NCBI GenBank assembly: GCA_017165825.1
Contig: CM029376.1
Coordinates: 22,230,558 to 22,294,557, forward strand
DNA length: 64,000 nt
Source of the DNA: Hepsetus odoe
Taxonomy: Eukaryota > Chordata > Actinopteri > Characiformes > Hepsetidae
Direction of reading: 5' to 3'
The notes under the pieces are model-generated. The model had not been told where the DNA came from. It saw only the letters and a program-made list of their open reading frames with translations, and did no database searches. Below are positions 23,446 through 50,846 of this stretch, piece by piece. The translations under genes were made by a program, and so were the position numbers. Each line of letters opens with the position of its first letter. The stretch's first letter is position 1.

Positions 23446-26400
23446 TATAGTGTACATATATTATATATGTAATGAAGAAGACCATATTTGTTGGTTATAT
23501 ATATCTATATATATATACATCTTCCTTTTTCTTCTGATTATTATTGCTTATATTCATTTTGGTCATGCTGACTTACTCCATTACCAAGAAGTGTTAAAAC
23601 ATGCAGATTTACACCAGATTATTCACCCAGAAAAAGAGCTTCTGGCTGAAACAAAGTCTAACAGCCTCCTGCATTACTCATCAAAACATAATTAGCTCAG
23701 TCTTTAAATGAAATATTTATTTTTGTTAAAGATTCGTCACTTGAGGGCACGTGAATTCCCCCCTCCTCCACCATTCCCAGACTCTACATTACAATCACTC
23801 ATTAGAGTAACCTTCACTTGCACCTCTCCATCCTTCACACGGTAAACTACATCAATCATCTACATGTACATCATCCCTGTGAAAAGGTCACTGTCCTTTC
23901 TCTCCACACCAGGCTAAACTTTATGACATCTCAGCATTATGCTTTTTATTTTTGTGCAATTATTTTTTTATTTTTGTGCAATTATTTATCATGCATGCAC
24001 CTTATTAAGAGGTTGCCCGTGTAGGACTGTTTAAAGAGAAAACACAAAAACGTGCTCTTCACTGGGCCCTCGAAACTAACACTGAAAATATCTGCGCTGA
24101 TATTCTTTCAATGAATATTCAGATATCCTTAAGCTAATTTCCATTGGCTACTTCTAAAACACTGTACTAATGTAATCCTCCCAAATGTACTCATATAAGA
24201 AAACCTGTTTAATCAAAACATACAGATAATCCACCTGCCTATTGCCTTCCAGTATAAGCATGGTTTTTTTTTTCATACTAACGTATCAGCAAACATGAGC
24301 TAATGATCATTGAGGATGATCAACCAGATGTAGCAGGTGGAGAGCAGAGTTCTGGAGGATTTCTTGAAGCTATTTCACTGCTATCACAATATAGAAATAT
24401 TTCATCCAGACTGTGCAGCTGAACTCAGTTTGTACTCTGCAGAGAACAAAGCCAAGCTTTGTGTGAGAGGACTAATGTGTCCACCCTGAGGTGGAGTGAG
24501 AGAGATTGTGTGTGGCACACTGCTCCCCTCAGGCCGGGAGTGGGCGAAGCTGATGCGGGACGGAGGGTCTAGATGTCAGTGAGGAGAAGCAAATGGAGGC
24601 TGACGAGCGCAGCGGAAGGTATCTTCAGCTCTGGCTGGAAGAACCTTGATATTTTAGCAAATCAAAGTTAACACGTCAGCTCCAGCAGCCCCCTGACCCC
24701 TCAGGCACAGGAGAACACAAGGCAGAGCATGGGTGAAGAGGTTTTAGTGCTGTTTTCTGGGTCTGTGTGCACTCAGATTGGGAGGGCACAGATGTTCTTT
24801 TCTCTACAGCTTATTGAAAAAATCATTTTGTCCATTTAATAGATAACAGGGTTTCATACAATATCAGGAATTCATTTCTTGATGCAGGGAACTGTGAAAT
24901 GATTTAAGAATGCAGTTTGCATTGTGTAAATTAGTGTATATCCTTTGTGTTGTAACTATTTTCACATTAACTACAGATTACAATGAACGCATAAAGGAAG
25001 GATAAAGGAAGGTGGTTCTTGAATGATACAACTGTCTAAGCAGGCCATATCAAACGATTTCGAGTCTGACCCCAGGTGATGCCACAGCCATCCATATCCA
25101 GGAGCACAAGAGAGAACAACTGGGCCCTGAGTGGGAAAGATTGCCTTTGTTCTTCGCTTATCACACAGCCGGATGCCAGTGAGTATGAGCATCTATGAGC
25201 TGACATAGAATTGGTGGTTATTTTTTTTCCTCCAGGTGTGTGGAAAAATGCAGAGGTTCATCACGTGGCTTGGGCACATGAAGCTAATCTAAAGTAAGAA
25301 AATGAAAATAAATCTCCACAGTATTTTAGACATGTAACAACAATTACTGATTCATCAGAAAGGGTCATTCGTTAGCAAGTATGTTATAATGTTCAGGGAA
25401 ATTGCTTTAGCCTGTTCAACAAACCCCTAAAAAGAACTATTCAGTAACTCTATGTTGAAAATTGTGCAAGTTATTCCTAAATCATAGAAGTGAGTAAATA
25501 AAAATGAAATTGTTGACATTCTGTGGAGTTTGATTTTAAAGTGAAACATTGCATACCATGAAGTCCTTTGTCCCTTGATGAGATGCAGAGCACAAAGCTG
25601 ACACGGTCAGTGACGCATACAGGGTGACATCCACTGCCATGTCCCCTGACATACAGCTTCATGCAAAGAGCCTGAGGCAGAAACATTGGCATTCTCTTGG
25701 TTATGGTTGTAAACTCACTGCATAAAAGTCATTTCATGAGGTGTAACCCTAATCGCAAAACCAATTCTGGAAACAAACAAACAAACAAACAAAAAACTTG
25801 TTGTTTTTTTTTAAATCTGATCAGTGGACTTCTCAGAGCTGGCACATATGTCCTAGACCTGTCCTAAAGCACTGCACTGTTTCTCAGTCTTCTTTTACTT
25901 GCAGAAATACTAGATGTTCCAGCCATTGGCAGGCATAAGTGTCTAAGATGTCTCCACTGGAGCTCAGATTCACTTTACTCAGCTATTCTAGGCATTCACC
26001 AAACTTCTCACTTGCAGTTGAATCTTCTGATTTCTTAATAGCTGGACAAACTGTGAGGCCGGTTGGAGTACAGCAGTGATTTGATATTATGAAGTTGATC
26101 CAACAACCCAAAAATCAGGGGAAGTAATGTCATATTAAGAAAGTAAGAGTTTTGAATTGTATTATTTGCTTACTGAAATAAAAGTCCTCCCTAAGTAATC
26201 ATCGGATTTGGAGGTTGACGATACACTATACCTTTTTTGTACAAAAAAAATCTATTTAAATATAAAATCACTGAGTGATGCATTGACAGTGTTCCACATT
26301 TTGAAGTGACTTTTTAGTATCAAAATAAGTGACTGAAATAAGAATGAATTTACATTTACATGTACATTTATTTTAATGCGATTTATTCCTGCTTATATTC

Positions 26401-27157
26401 AAGTATATTTTTGCCTCTGTACTGTCAGCTGGGGAATTTGGTGCAGTTTCACAATCCTGGTCAACATACCTGACGCACCTCAGCGTTTCTGTATTTGATT
26501 TGCCATTGCTCCTTAAATTACAGTTAAACATAAATAAATAAAAGTTTAGAATTAATGGGTGTATGCAATCATTAAAGGCAGGGAATTCAGAGGCATGTTG
26601 TCATGGAGATTTTGCCATGATCTGATGTCTTAAATCCCTGTAAAGATATACGAGAAACCTTATAGACAGGGAGCTGAAGTTGTCCTTTCAGCAAAATATT
26701 ATCCATATCTTCTATAAATAGCACAGAATAGTAAACAAGAACATGTATTTTCCTCTGGAATAAAATGATCGGGGGTGTTTGTATTTCTCTGAGCCAGCAT
26801 TTGTGGTTTTAGCCGTAGCATCCAATATGGCACAATATGGATTCAGCAAACTACACAGGCATAAAGGTTTATGTTCCTGCCTGACTGCGCTGTCATCATT
26901 TCTATTCTGCCCTGCTGAAAAGCCATGCTGACTAAATAGGTGTCATTCTATACAGGGGGCTCTGAGACATGGCCCATTGCGGTTGAAAGGCCGTGTCCAT
27001 GATAAACCTTGGCAGATAAAGATGGTCTGAGAGGGAGAATGCTGGATGGCCTTCATGTTTCCTTTCACTTCTGCTTGAATTACATGACAACATATCTACC
27101 TTCACTCTGCCTACAGCCAAACACTACCAGGCTGTGGAATATATATATATATATATA
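23446..27157. other. Intergenic stretch
   Basis: No supported gene. Includes a 2 x 22-bp tandem repeat (TTTTTATTTTTGTGCAATTA) near 23943-23987 and a moderately GC-richer patch at about 24470-24640 without coding signs. Confidence 0.35.
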
Positions 27158-27673
27158 CAGTACTGTGCAAAAGGTTTAGGCAGAAATATAAATAATGATT
27201 TTTTATTTTTATCAATTTACAAAATGCAAAGTGAGTGAACAAAAGAAAAATCTAAATCAAATCAGTATTTGGTGTTACTACCTTTTGCCTTCACACCAGC
27301 ATCAGTTCTTCTAGGTACACTTGCACAAAGTCAGGGATTCTGTAGGATTATAGTCGGTGTATGATCAACCAGTTTTACCAAACAGGTGCTGATGATCATC
27401 AATGTCACACGGAGGTTGAAACACAGTCATGTTTGGAACGACCGACCAGCCGAGCTCCTTCAAAAACTGTGTGCAAGTGTACCTAGAAGAACTGATGCTG
27501 TTTTGAAGGCAAAGGGCGGTCACAGCAAATATTGATTTGATTTAGATTTCTCTTTTGTTCATTCACTGCATTTTGTTGATTGATGAAAAGAAATGATCAA
27601 CACTTCCATTTTTCAAAGCATTCTTTGTTTACAGCATTTTTCCACACCTGCCTAAAACTTTTGCACAGTACTG
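27158..27673. mobile_element. Tc1/mariner-type fold-back element next to the csk exon copy
   Basis: Terminal inverted repeats CAGTACTGTGCAAAAG and CTTTTGCACAGTACTG, flanked by TA on both sides. Both arms (about 150-190 bp) contain the same transposase 3' segment in opposite orientation. The right side keeps a VWNDRPAELLQKLCASVPRR-like relic, and a central piece is unrelated to the arms. Confidence 0.88.
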
Positions 27674-27690
27674 TATATAGTACTTCACAG

Positions 27691-27919
27691 ACAGTGAAGT
27701 AGTGGTGGATTGAATGCACACTAATGTTTAAAGCACTGTGTCCATTGGGTCCACTCCTCTCCAGAAGAAGCACTGAGGTTGTTCTTTGTGTTGTTTAATG
27801 CACCAGTGGTATCTTCTCTGATGCAACCTGTGGCTTTGTGCTCCCGCAGCACTACACCAAAGATGCAGATGGGCTGTGCACCAGACTCACCAAGCCCAAG
27901 CTCATGGAGGGAACAGCGG
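27691..27919 (+). pseudogene. Inverted partial copy of csk coding exon 5 plus its upstream intron
   Basis: This segment aligns without gaps to the minus strand of 35476-35248, which is the end of csk intron 4 and the first 70 bases or so of coding exon 5. By eye only four substitutions are present in about 226 bases. The copy keeps the branch and pyrimidine region and the acceptor CCCGCAG at 27843-27849, then encodes HYTKDADGLCTRLTKPKLME. Homology stops at about 27919, before the donor, and runs into a TA repeat, so it cannot act as a normal internal exon. The copy is on the opposite strand to csk, about 3.2 kb beyond the csk stop, and starts 18 bp after a Tc1-type fold-back element. It is a DNA-level duplication, not a retrocopy, because intron sequence is included. 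Confidence 0.9.
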
Positions 27920-28093
27920 AACGGTTTATATATATATATAAACTTTGTCACGCATACAAATAGAGGAACGGGCATAGAGAGTGTGCAATGTGACAGATTA
28001 CTTTTGGATGAAATGTTCTTTTCAGACCAGTGTATCCAGCAGACTCCTTGCTCAAGTTGATTAAGTTCTGAGGAGTTTGGAGGAGGTCAAAAT

Positions 28094-28352
28094 CCATCCA
28101 TCCATCCATTTTCTGCCGCTTGTCCCAAATGGGGTCGCGGGGGAGTGCTGGCGTCCAACCCAGCGCACACAGGGCGAGGACGGGGGACGCACCCTGGACA
28201 GGTCGCAGGGAGCCAGCCCATCGCAGGGAGGAGCGGGACGGGGACGGCACCTTGCTCAAGGGTACCTCAGGGCAACCACTGGGAAGGGGTTCGAACCCCC
28301 GAACCTCTGATCATGTTGCCGACACCCTAACCACTAGGCCACCACTGCTCCC
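28094..28352 (-). mobile_element. Full-length tRNA-SINE with GATGGA-type tail and target-site duplication
   Basis: Same structure as the copy at 4.6-4.8 kb. Direct repeats GAGGTCAAAAT lie at 28083-28093 and 28353-28363. A short internal duplication of the CAGGGAGC segment near 28205-28230 is private to this copy. Confidence 0.88.
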
Positions 28353-28363
28353 GAGGTCAAAAT

Positions 28364-31102
28364 CGTTCCTGAGCATTTTTGCAGTGCGGCAGGCTGCTGA
28401 AAGAGGTATGAATGCCAAGAACCAAGGCAGAAAATTGCCCAGAGAGTCACACTGCCGACTTGCATTTTGCCTGGCAGTGGTTTCTCTGAAACAGATAATC
28501 AATGGGATTCTCTTCTCCTGTCAGTGGTTTTACTGTCTGGGCTGACTGTTGTATTAGCGGTCATTATTTAAGTCCTGTAGTATTGCAGGTTATATTACTG
28601 TCCTGTTCGTAGCAGAGCAGGGTTTAATTCCTTGCCCAGGCAACCACACCACACTGTACCGATAAGAGTCCTTACATAGATTGGTTGATTGCACACCTGT
28701 AGCAATTTAAAATACAAATTGCCGTTCAAGACTTTAAATGGTAGACCCAGATATATCTCAATCATTTCAGAATCTCCTGTTAATGAAATATTAGCTAATG
28801 CCTTCTAAATGAGAAATAGACAGTAGGTCCTCTCTCGTATTACCTTCCAAATGGTCTCATTTTACTTTAAACAGAAGAGGATGGTATGTACTTTGTAATT
28901 ATGACATGGAAGTCAAGAGCATCTGCTAAATGCGGCAAATGTAAATGTACTTTTGAGTCTCAGTTCTTCTACAGGTTCCTCAACTCTAAATTGCTCACAC
29001 CTAAGCTGTAAAATTGCTATATAAATAAAACTGACTTGACTTAAAACATTTGGCTATAATATCAGTTGAATTCAACATCGTTATTTTCCCTTTAAAGAAA
29101 AAGACTGCTCTCATTTTTGCAGTGTGAATTATGAATGGCAAGAGTTAGACAAAAGGAAACACATTACACTTCATCTATTTACATATACATCTTTTTCAAA
29201 ACTTTGTTTTACTGAAAGATCGGCCGGTCTTTCTCCTTCCTAATTGCAGACATGCTCTATATCCAGGTTCAGTCCTTTCTGGGGGATAAGGATCAGACTG
29301 CAATGGCCAATTAAATCATTCAAAGGTAACGTAAAAAAGAAAAATGGAAACAATATATAAAAACTAAATAACAACATCAAAAACTCAGGGGCAGGATAGA
29401 GTCCAGTGCTTTGGAGGCACTATGGCACAGAGAAAAGACTCTCATGAAAGAGACATACAAGACTGAGACACGTATGCTTGCATACACACACTCGCACTCA
29501 CACACACCGGACTTTAACGAAGTGCGTATTAATGTGAATGAGAATCAGACGCAGCTCAAGGAGGAATTAACTTGTGGGCATTACACTGAGGTCAATGAGT
29601 ACAAAGAGCAGTTCAGACACAAGCTGGCACTGATGAGCCTTCTTCATGTTAACAACCCTAATTACTCCCATAGAGCAACGCCTTTCCTAGCAGACCTGGG
29701 GTGACCATGCTCTGCAGTCCGGGGGGCATTTTCCTAAAGCAGCATTTCTCTGTAAAGCTAGAAGCTCTAACTTAAGCCTGAGCTGAGCTTGCCCAAGCTT
29801 TCTCCAGTGTGGGATTTCTTCACTCTGTGGTACCTGATAAATAATTGTACCTCTTGGTACCTAAGTGGGTCAAAGCTTCACTGTTCACCTGAAAGAACCA
29901 TCATTCTGCTCATCTTAGAAGTTGTCAAGAGCGCAAATCCTACTGAACAACCCTTATTGAAACTTTACAAGTTGTAGTCATGACTGGCAGCAATTAGAGC
30001 TGTTGTAATTTGACGATGAGCGCAGAGAAAATCTGTGGAAAGTGCAGATTCTAAAGTTTTAATTGCAAATTTTTGTTTGTTCACAGAAGAGGATTTACAG
30101 TACTCAGCAAAAGTACCCCTCCCACCCCCCAATTATTTGTATTTTGCTAGGGAATCACCTTGTCATAGGAGTATATGGAGTAGATTAAATTTCAGAAATG
30201 GGAAAAAACTTTTTACTGCAAATAGTATAAACATAATGGAGTAAAGATAAAGCTGAAAGGGTTCAAACCACTCAAAAACAATCCTCTGAAACTGGTCAGG
30301 TACAGGGACTGGACTGAAGATGAGAGCCCAAAACTTTGTCTTCTCCTTACTGCTCTACAGAACTATGCAGCCCTGTATTTGTACTCAGACTGTAGGGGTT
30401 CGCAGTGGAAATTCACAGATTTTAAAGAAAAATGTCTGAAACCATTTAATCGAGTTTTGAGAAGCTTCTGGCCTACAGCATACTTTTATAAACACATTTA
30501 TCACTTTCAGATCTTCTCACAACCACGGTAATGAAAACGTGAGTAGTGACTGTCTATAAAATAGCTATTTTACATCCAAGTACTTTGACTAATACTTCAA
30601 TTGATTTTGCTGACACCTCAGACATTTGAACATACAGTAGTTTTCGGTGGAATTCCTGCTCATTTAAACACAAATGGGGATCATCCAATAGGAATATCCC
30701 TTCCTTTACTTTCTTGGCTTATGATATTGAAATATCTTGCTTTATGAAGATACCTCAGTGGACATGGGGACAATAACTGAAGGGTGAGGTTATGAAGGGT
30801 TTGGAAAAGGCTGAAAATGTAAAAAAAAAAAAAAAATAATAAAAAAATTTAAACAGTCGAATACTCCAGAGAAGCCCAGCCTCCCTGATTCTGTGAAATA
30901 AACCATAAAGGCACAGGGAAAGAAAGGAACTCAAAAGTGGTGCTCCTTAACAGAATTTAGCAATTAAACACATTGTGCATGTCTTGTAATTCTCCTGTGT
31001 AAAGTCAGAGTGCTGGTCTAAGGGTGTGTGTATGGTCCTAGTGAGAAGTGTCCTCCACACTCTCTCTCAGTGACTTTTGTCCATCTGTCCATCCGTGTAC
31101 TC
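28364..31102. other. csk 3' UTR and downstream intergenic DNA
   Basis: The csk 3' UTR must begin at 31102, but no canonical minus-strand AATAAA was found nearby. ATTAAA-type hexamers occur near 30445 and 30057. A V-SINE tail remnant (GAGCATCTGCTAAATGCGGC) lies at about 28895-28955. No other gene is seen. Confidence 0.4.
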
Positions 31103-44809
<13,707 letters not shown>

Positions 44810-45493
44810 GTTGAGGTGAAAGGAGGAAAGAAAGGAGCAAGAGGGGAATCCTCTCAGTGTCCCAACAGGTCAAGCAACACCATCAGAGCTGTAGCTTTAA
44901 CATCTGGCAGAGCCAGAAAATATTCAGGACCTGCATACAAAACCAAAACACACATGATTAAACGCACTCCTCCTCCTCCTCCATGCAGCCAATGATATGA
45001 GATAACTGTGGCACTGCCATCCATTTAACGGCACATACCACCGAGACCCCATTTCGACAAAGCTTCATTCCACTGAAGGCTGATAAGAGAACATCCGCAT
45101 ACAGAGGGGTGATGCTCCAGCTTCGACAGAAGCCTCCTTCACACAATCAAATGATCAAATCAGCCAATCACACTTAAGTTAACTAGCATGTCAAAGTGAG
45201 CAGCTTAATAACAGGAAGCACACACGCACACTCTCACACACACATACACACACTTTCAAAGGGGAAGTGGTGGCTGCAGATTTTCCGATGCCTCAGACAG
45301 GAACTGAGGCCGAGTGGGTGCTGTTAACTGCTGAATGCAGTGAAGTGTGCCTCCATGCACAGGCGAAAATTGAAGGTAGATTAGCTACAACTTTGCTGGT
45401 TTCTCAGAAGCAAGGTTGGAAAAGAATGTTTCAGTACTTGTAGCAACAAGGTGTTCTCAAACACACATTGCCACTGGTACGCCTAGTGCAGTG

Positions 45494-45630
45494 GTGTCAG
45501 TCCAGGAGGGCCAGTAGTTTCACCCAATAAACCCAGCAATAACTGTAAACCAGGTGTGTCTGAGGAGGGAAATCACCAAACTGTGCTGGACACCACCATA
45601 GCGCTGGAGTCGGACAGCCCTGACCTGGCG
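45494..45630 (+). repeat. Unclassified dispersed repeat, copy 2
   Basis: Partner of the 42.3-kb copy: TCCAGGAGGGCCAGTAG, AATAAACCCAGCAATAA, GGGAAATCACCAAACTG. The phrase resembles repeats common in fish genomes, but I cannot assign a family. Confidence 0.45.
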
Positions 45631-47789
45631 TGGCTGCATGTCTAGGCCAAATCCAAAAGGAGAACTGGGAAACACTTAGGCTTCCTTTAATCACAATGAG
45701 GCAAATATGATTTCACTACTGTGAACAACAGAAAGCAATAATTAAGCCATAATTCAAACTACACCAGTAACGTAACTGCCCCTCTTTACAAATTACTCCA
45801 CCCGCGCTTCCTCTGCATGGGGTAAATACTATGTACCCTGACTGCATTACTGGCCCGGTCTTCAAAACCCTAAGTAGTGTTGGATTTAACTCAGCGTTTC
45901 TTAAGAACACTGATGTGAGGAAATAAAACTAAATAGAAACACTGACTGCTTCTGACTGTTTTACTTAAAAGAAGCAAATTATTTTTAAAAAATCAGAAAA
46001 GAGTTATTCATTTAAAAAAATGAAATAAATAAAAATAATAATTCTGTGCTTTCTCATGGCTCTTCTTAAGTGTGGCATATGTTCCAAGCTGTTTGCAACT
46101 TTAGGAAAATGAAATATTGTGAGATATTATATATATATATATATATATTTAGACACAGTGTTGTCGAGGAGAAGGGCTCTGCACTATGAAGTCACTGCTG
46201 CTCGGAGCAACGTTCTTGTGGTGGAAACACACAACCGTTAGTGGGTGATGAAGGCTGTTTAATGGGTGTGGGGTAGAGAAACAGCGAAAAAAGGCGCAAA
46301 CCAGGGTCTGCAGCTACAGGAACACTTACAGTAAGGATATAAGCCACTTCCCTTTAAAAACACCCTCTTCCTCTACTGTTCCTCCTGACTAATTTTACAC
46401 TGCATGGACAAGAATAACATGAATCACTTAAAAGACAGGAAGCAGACTGTCAGAGCTGAAGGAGGTCTTGTTATTTCAGACGAGAGTCGAGAGTTCAGAT
46501 GCTCATTGGCCAAATGTCTCAGCCAGCATTATAATAAACCCCACAATAAACAGTTCGATTTAATGGATTATAACAGTCAAAGGAAGGAAAAGGAGCCTTG
46601 TGGTCCAAATCAAATGAGAATCATTTCCTGCATTGAAGACCATTTTATTGATGCATTACTTATGTCTAATATATCAGAAAACAACATTTTATAAGACAAA
46701 TGTAATCCTCCTGAAGAATGCTGCTAATGTTGTACATAATTCAATGACTGTGACGTTATTAAAATCATTCAGTGGTTTGATGTAAAATTTTTCAGGGAAG
46801 AGAAACTTTCAAGCTCAGACTTCCCTACAGTTGTGATAGGAACCAGGGGTCGTGACGTCCACAAGAAAAACATACCATTTAATTTACGACTGCAAACGGA
46901 CAATGATCCCACCTTTCAGTCAAAATCTTAACTCACACGTCTCACAGATCAAGCAGCATAGTTCTATACGTTTCCTCTGCTGACTTCTTCATCAGGGTGG
47001 CTTGATGAAATTTTAAATTCTTTATTTCTTTCACAAATTTGAACAGTCCTGACTTCTTTTCTGCAGAAAAAAGCACTTCTAACCATCTCCCCAGAAGAAC
47101 CGTTAAGCATCTTTACTGACTAAGGGAAAAAGTATTTTTTCCTACATTTTTTACTTCAATATTTTTGGATTAATTCCATAAATAAATAAAAAATTACACC
47201 CTGTCACATTTCCAACATGATTTCAGCTTTGGAAATACTCGCTAAGCACACGCTAAAACATCTGTATATTGAAATCTTAAGGAGTATATCGGTCTCTGTG
47301 ATTAGAAAGCCCACAACTTAAAGCTCGCCCGGTTCATCCTTGGCAATGCCAGCAAGCAGGACATGAAGGGGACACATGCTTGTAGCACATTCATCCGGGG
47401 GGATTCCTCAGCTGCTTTTCATCCTGGAATGGCAGAAGTTGCTCTGCTCCAGTTACCACTTCACTAGCTGCAGCATTCCGTCAAATTAAGGAGGAGGACA
47501 TACTTACACCACACATGTGAAGAATCTAGGCTTGAAAACATGTCATCTCAGCACGGCCTGAGACATCTGAGACATTTTAGGAGAATGAGAGGGGCTGTGT
47601 TTCACTTTCAATCTTTTAAGCTTGTTTGGAGAAGCGCTGTCTATAAACACAGACTGGACACTATGCAGCGCTAACACGCTGCACCTCGAAACACAAGTAT
47701 CAGAATTTCATTACATTAGTTGACTATTTTACTGAGATCAAGCTGAGTATCCTAAACAGATGGTGCTGTCTTCACAGTCTCTCTCACAC

Positions 47790-47800
47790 ACACATGCATG

Positions 47801-47841
<41 letters not shown>
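47790..47841 (+). repeat. (CA)n microsatellite, interrupted
   Basis: CA repeat with TG, GCATGC and TATA interruptions. Confidence 0.85.
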
Positions 47842-48449
47842 GTCATTGCAATGAGGAAAGACATGATGCAATCATGTGAAAACACTGAGAAATAAAACAA
47901 CAAAAAAGTAGAATGCTGCAGAGTTCTACAAAACAACCCACTGCAACTACAGCTACACTGTCTGCCTGCACAGAAAGCTCACTTTTTTATTCAAAGTGGA
48001 ACAGAAATCCTGAACAAATGCAGAAAGAAAACACTTTTACTGCAATAGCAGCAATGTCGGGTGTGTCTGGGCAAGTAACCCATTACGCATGATATCATCA
48101 CTTAGGGAATGCATGGACAGAGCTCCACCTAGCACAATAAAACTTTTCATCAGGGAGAGCAGACTGCTCTGAGGAAGTGCGCACACACCAGGTAACGAGA
48201 CGCCCATATGCCACTGAACAAGAAAACCCTCAACTGGGCCTGATGGCACAAAACATGGCAGAATCAATAGAGATTTTCCGAAATGCCAAGATTCCTAAAG
48301 ACATTTCCACCCTGTCCAGATTTTTCGGTATAGTGTGGGACCACTAGTAAAAAATAAGCAAGTGCACTTAGAAGGACGTGGATATTGACGTGAAGGAAAC
48401 CATTTGTCCTTTTATCCAATACAAACAGTGCAGTTGTGAGCAGCCAGAG

Positions 48450-48571
48450 TGGTCAGGGAGCAGTGATGGGGACAGTACCTTGCTCAAAGATATTTCAGGA
48501 CAGTCTACTGATCTGGGACTCAAACCCAGGATATTGCGATTAATCCATAACCACTAGGCCACTGCTGCCTC
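48450..48571 (-). repeat. tRNA-SINE fragment
   Basis: Minus-strand GAGGCAGCAGTGGCCTAGTG head, box-B-like GGGTTTGAGTCCC and the GCAAGGTACTGTCCCCATCA body; the tail is lost. Confidence 0.75.
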
Positions 48572-50846
48572 ACAGCAGGGCACTGAATGACCTCTTTGTA
48601 TAGCAGACTGCTGTTCAGTGGAACTTGCCTTGATATCGAAAGTTAGTTTCAAATGATAAAAGTTTTTTTTTTTTTTTTTATGGCTGATACTGAAGCTGCA
48701 TGTAACAAATACAAACAAACGGATCTTGCTCTGTAGGCCTGGGTCAGATGCATGTGGGCCATCCATTATAGAGAAGACTGAGAGGACAGCTTGACAAGGA
48801 ATTAATTACTTTTATTATGCTGTTGCAAGTTGTAAGGACAAATCAGCTTCCAAGCTTCAGAGTGTGCAAGGTTCATGTTGAGCAGATAACTGAATTTCAT
48901 AAAGAGAGAGGGATCAACACAATACTCAGATCTGCTCATGTGCTGACACGCATGGATGTGCAGCAGACAGATAAGCAAAAATTCAAAGAGAGAAAGTGAT
49001 CAGAGCCTCAGCCTGAGTCTTGGAGGCTGCAGTAGACTGCTCACTGATCAAGTCAAGTGAGAGGTCAGCGCTTGTCGCACTGAGCAGATCAGAGACCGGG
49101 TGACTGGTTTTGAGATCATGTTGAATGAAAACAAACAAAGGGAGAAAGAGATTGAGAGAATGGCACTAAAAGGCAGAGAGTGAAATGCCTTTTGGCCACA
49201 GGAGGAACCAGGAAGCCAGCTTCAATGAGAGCGGTGAGTATGGAGACATGATGTGCAGGGAGATAGCGAGGGTGGAACAGTAAGACCCAGAGCCACGGCC
49301 TTTCATCCTTCGGCAAACATCACCCACTTCACCATGTCTTCTAAAAGCAAACAGCCCACCCAAACCCCCAAACTGTTTCCAGCTTAGGTTTTAATGCAGA
49401 AGATCAAATCAGGTTAAAGGGGGGTTTCATATGAAGACTGGCTTTTTGAACCGATTTTTTTACACCTTAGTTTGCTTCTTAGTTTTAGTTTTACTTCTTT
49501 GAGAGCATAAATGCCATCACTTGAGTGGTTCAATTTGGTTTATTTTTTATCCATCCACTACACCTAGGACATCCTCCATCACATAAACCTGATTAGTGTC
49601 CTAGTCTTTGGTGGCTTAAGGCAAGGCTTATTACATCTTAGGCTTAGTATTAAGTCTACATGGGATGCAGTTTCTTTAGTGGGTGTCATTTTAGTTGACA
49701 TCAAAGATGGAATGTCCATTTACTGAAGATATTCAACACTTGATTTCTCTAAACTGATTACTGATTAGTGCTTACAAACCTGCTATATAACATTCAACAG
49801 CTCCTACGCTAAATACAGAAGCAAAGAAATAAAATAAAATAAAATATTCTTTTAAGGATTAAGTCTGGCATGAACATGCCATCAGTGTCATCACTAAGCT
49901 GATGGCTTTTTACAATCGACGTATATGAGTCTTGTGATTTTTCCTCCTTTAACCCTTCCAACGCTTAGTTTATTATTCAGTAAGTAATCAGCAGTTATTC
50001 ATTAGCTACTGTGAAGCGAATGAGAAGGAAGAATTAAGCTGCAGGCGTATATTCGGGTCTGCGGAGGTTGAAAGGTTTATTATCTGATAGGCTGCTAGCT
50101 TATTGAAAATAAAAAAAGGCCTGCACATTTCAGCCGAATCGACTCTGTCCGTTTAACCATCAACCTCAGATGTTCTAGTAAAGGGTATGGTTAAAAAAAA
50201 ACTAATTTACACACTTACATATTGCTGAGATTCACTGACGATCCAGTAATCACTTTTTAATCCCAAAATCCAAAATCATTTTTATCAGCATTTTTTTGCA
50301 GAAATAAAGTGTTAAAGAAGATTAAAAGGTTAAGATGCAGTCATTAATGTTGGATGTGAACTACATTGTTCCAGAGAAAAATGAATCAGACTAGTGGCAC
50401 TAGTGGTAACAGGAACCTGACGTCTGAAGAGTTTAATGCTTCTAAAAGCTGCAGCGCAGAAACTGGTCAAACAAACTGGCTACAAATTTGCTGCCTTTGC
50501 TTAAAAAAAATTTATTACCTTTTATTACAATTTATTACCATTATTTTTGGGGTTATTTACCACTATTTTACCATCAACATTACATGTAAAAACTCAGAAA
50601 GCAAGTGTGGATTCACTTTCAGGTTTGGATAGGAACTGAAATTGCTATATTTGTAGTAGAACAGCATAAATGTTAAAAAAAAAAATTTCAGGGAATTTCC
50701 CTGAATTTCTTAATGATCTTGATTAACTTCCATGCACCGTCCTGCCTGCCTAGTTTAGTGTCTGTGCTAATATTCTTTTAAGGTGTGTTTGTGTGACTCT
50801 GTGTGTGTTGAAACATCTGTTACACCAACAGAACACTGCATATTTA

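Noticed and set aside
23071..23485. Open frames over 120 codons rich in Gly, Arg and Pro
   Set aside because: They cover the SINE and its doubled tail; the same peptides recur at 4.6, 28.1 and 39.1 kb, wherever the repeat occurs.
27779..28060. Plus-strand 93-codon frame repeated at 35.2-35.4 kb
   Set aside because: The shared peptide is the wrong frame over the duplicated csk intron and exon; the meaningful frame is the exon 5 copy itself.
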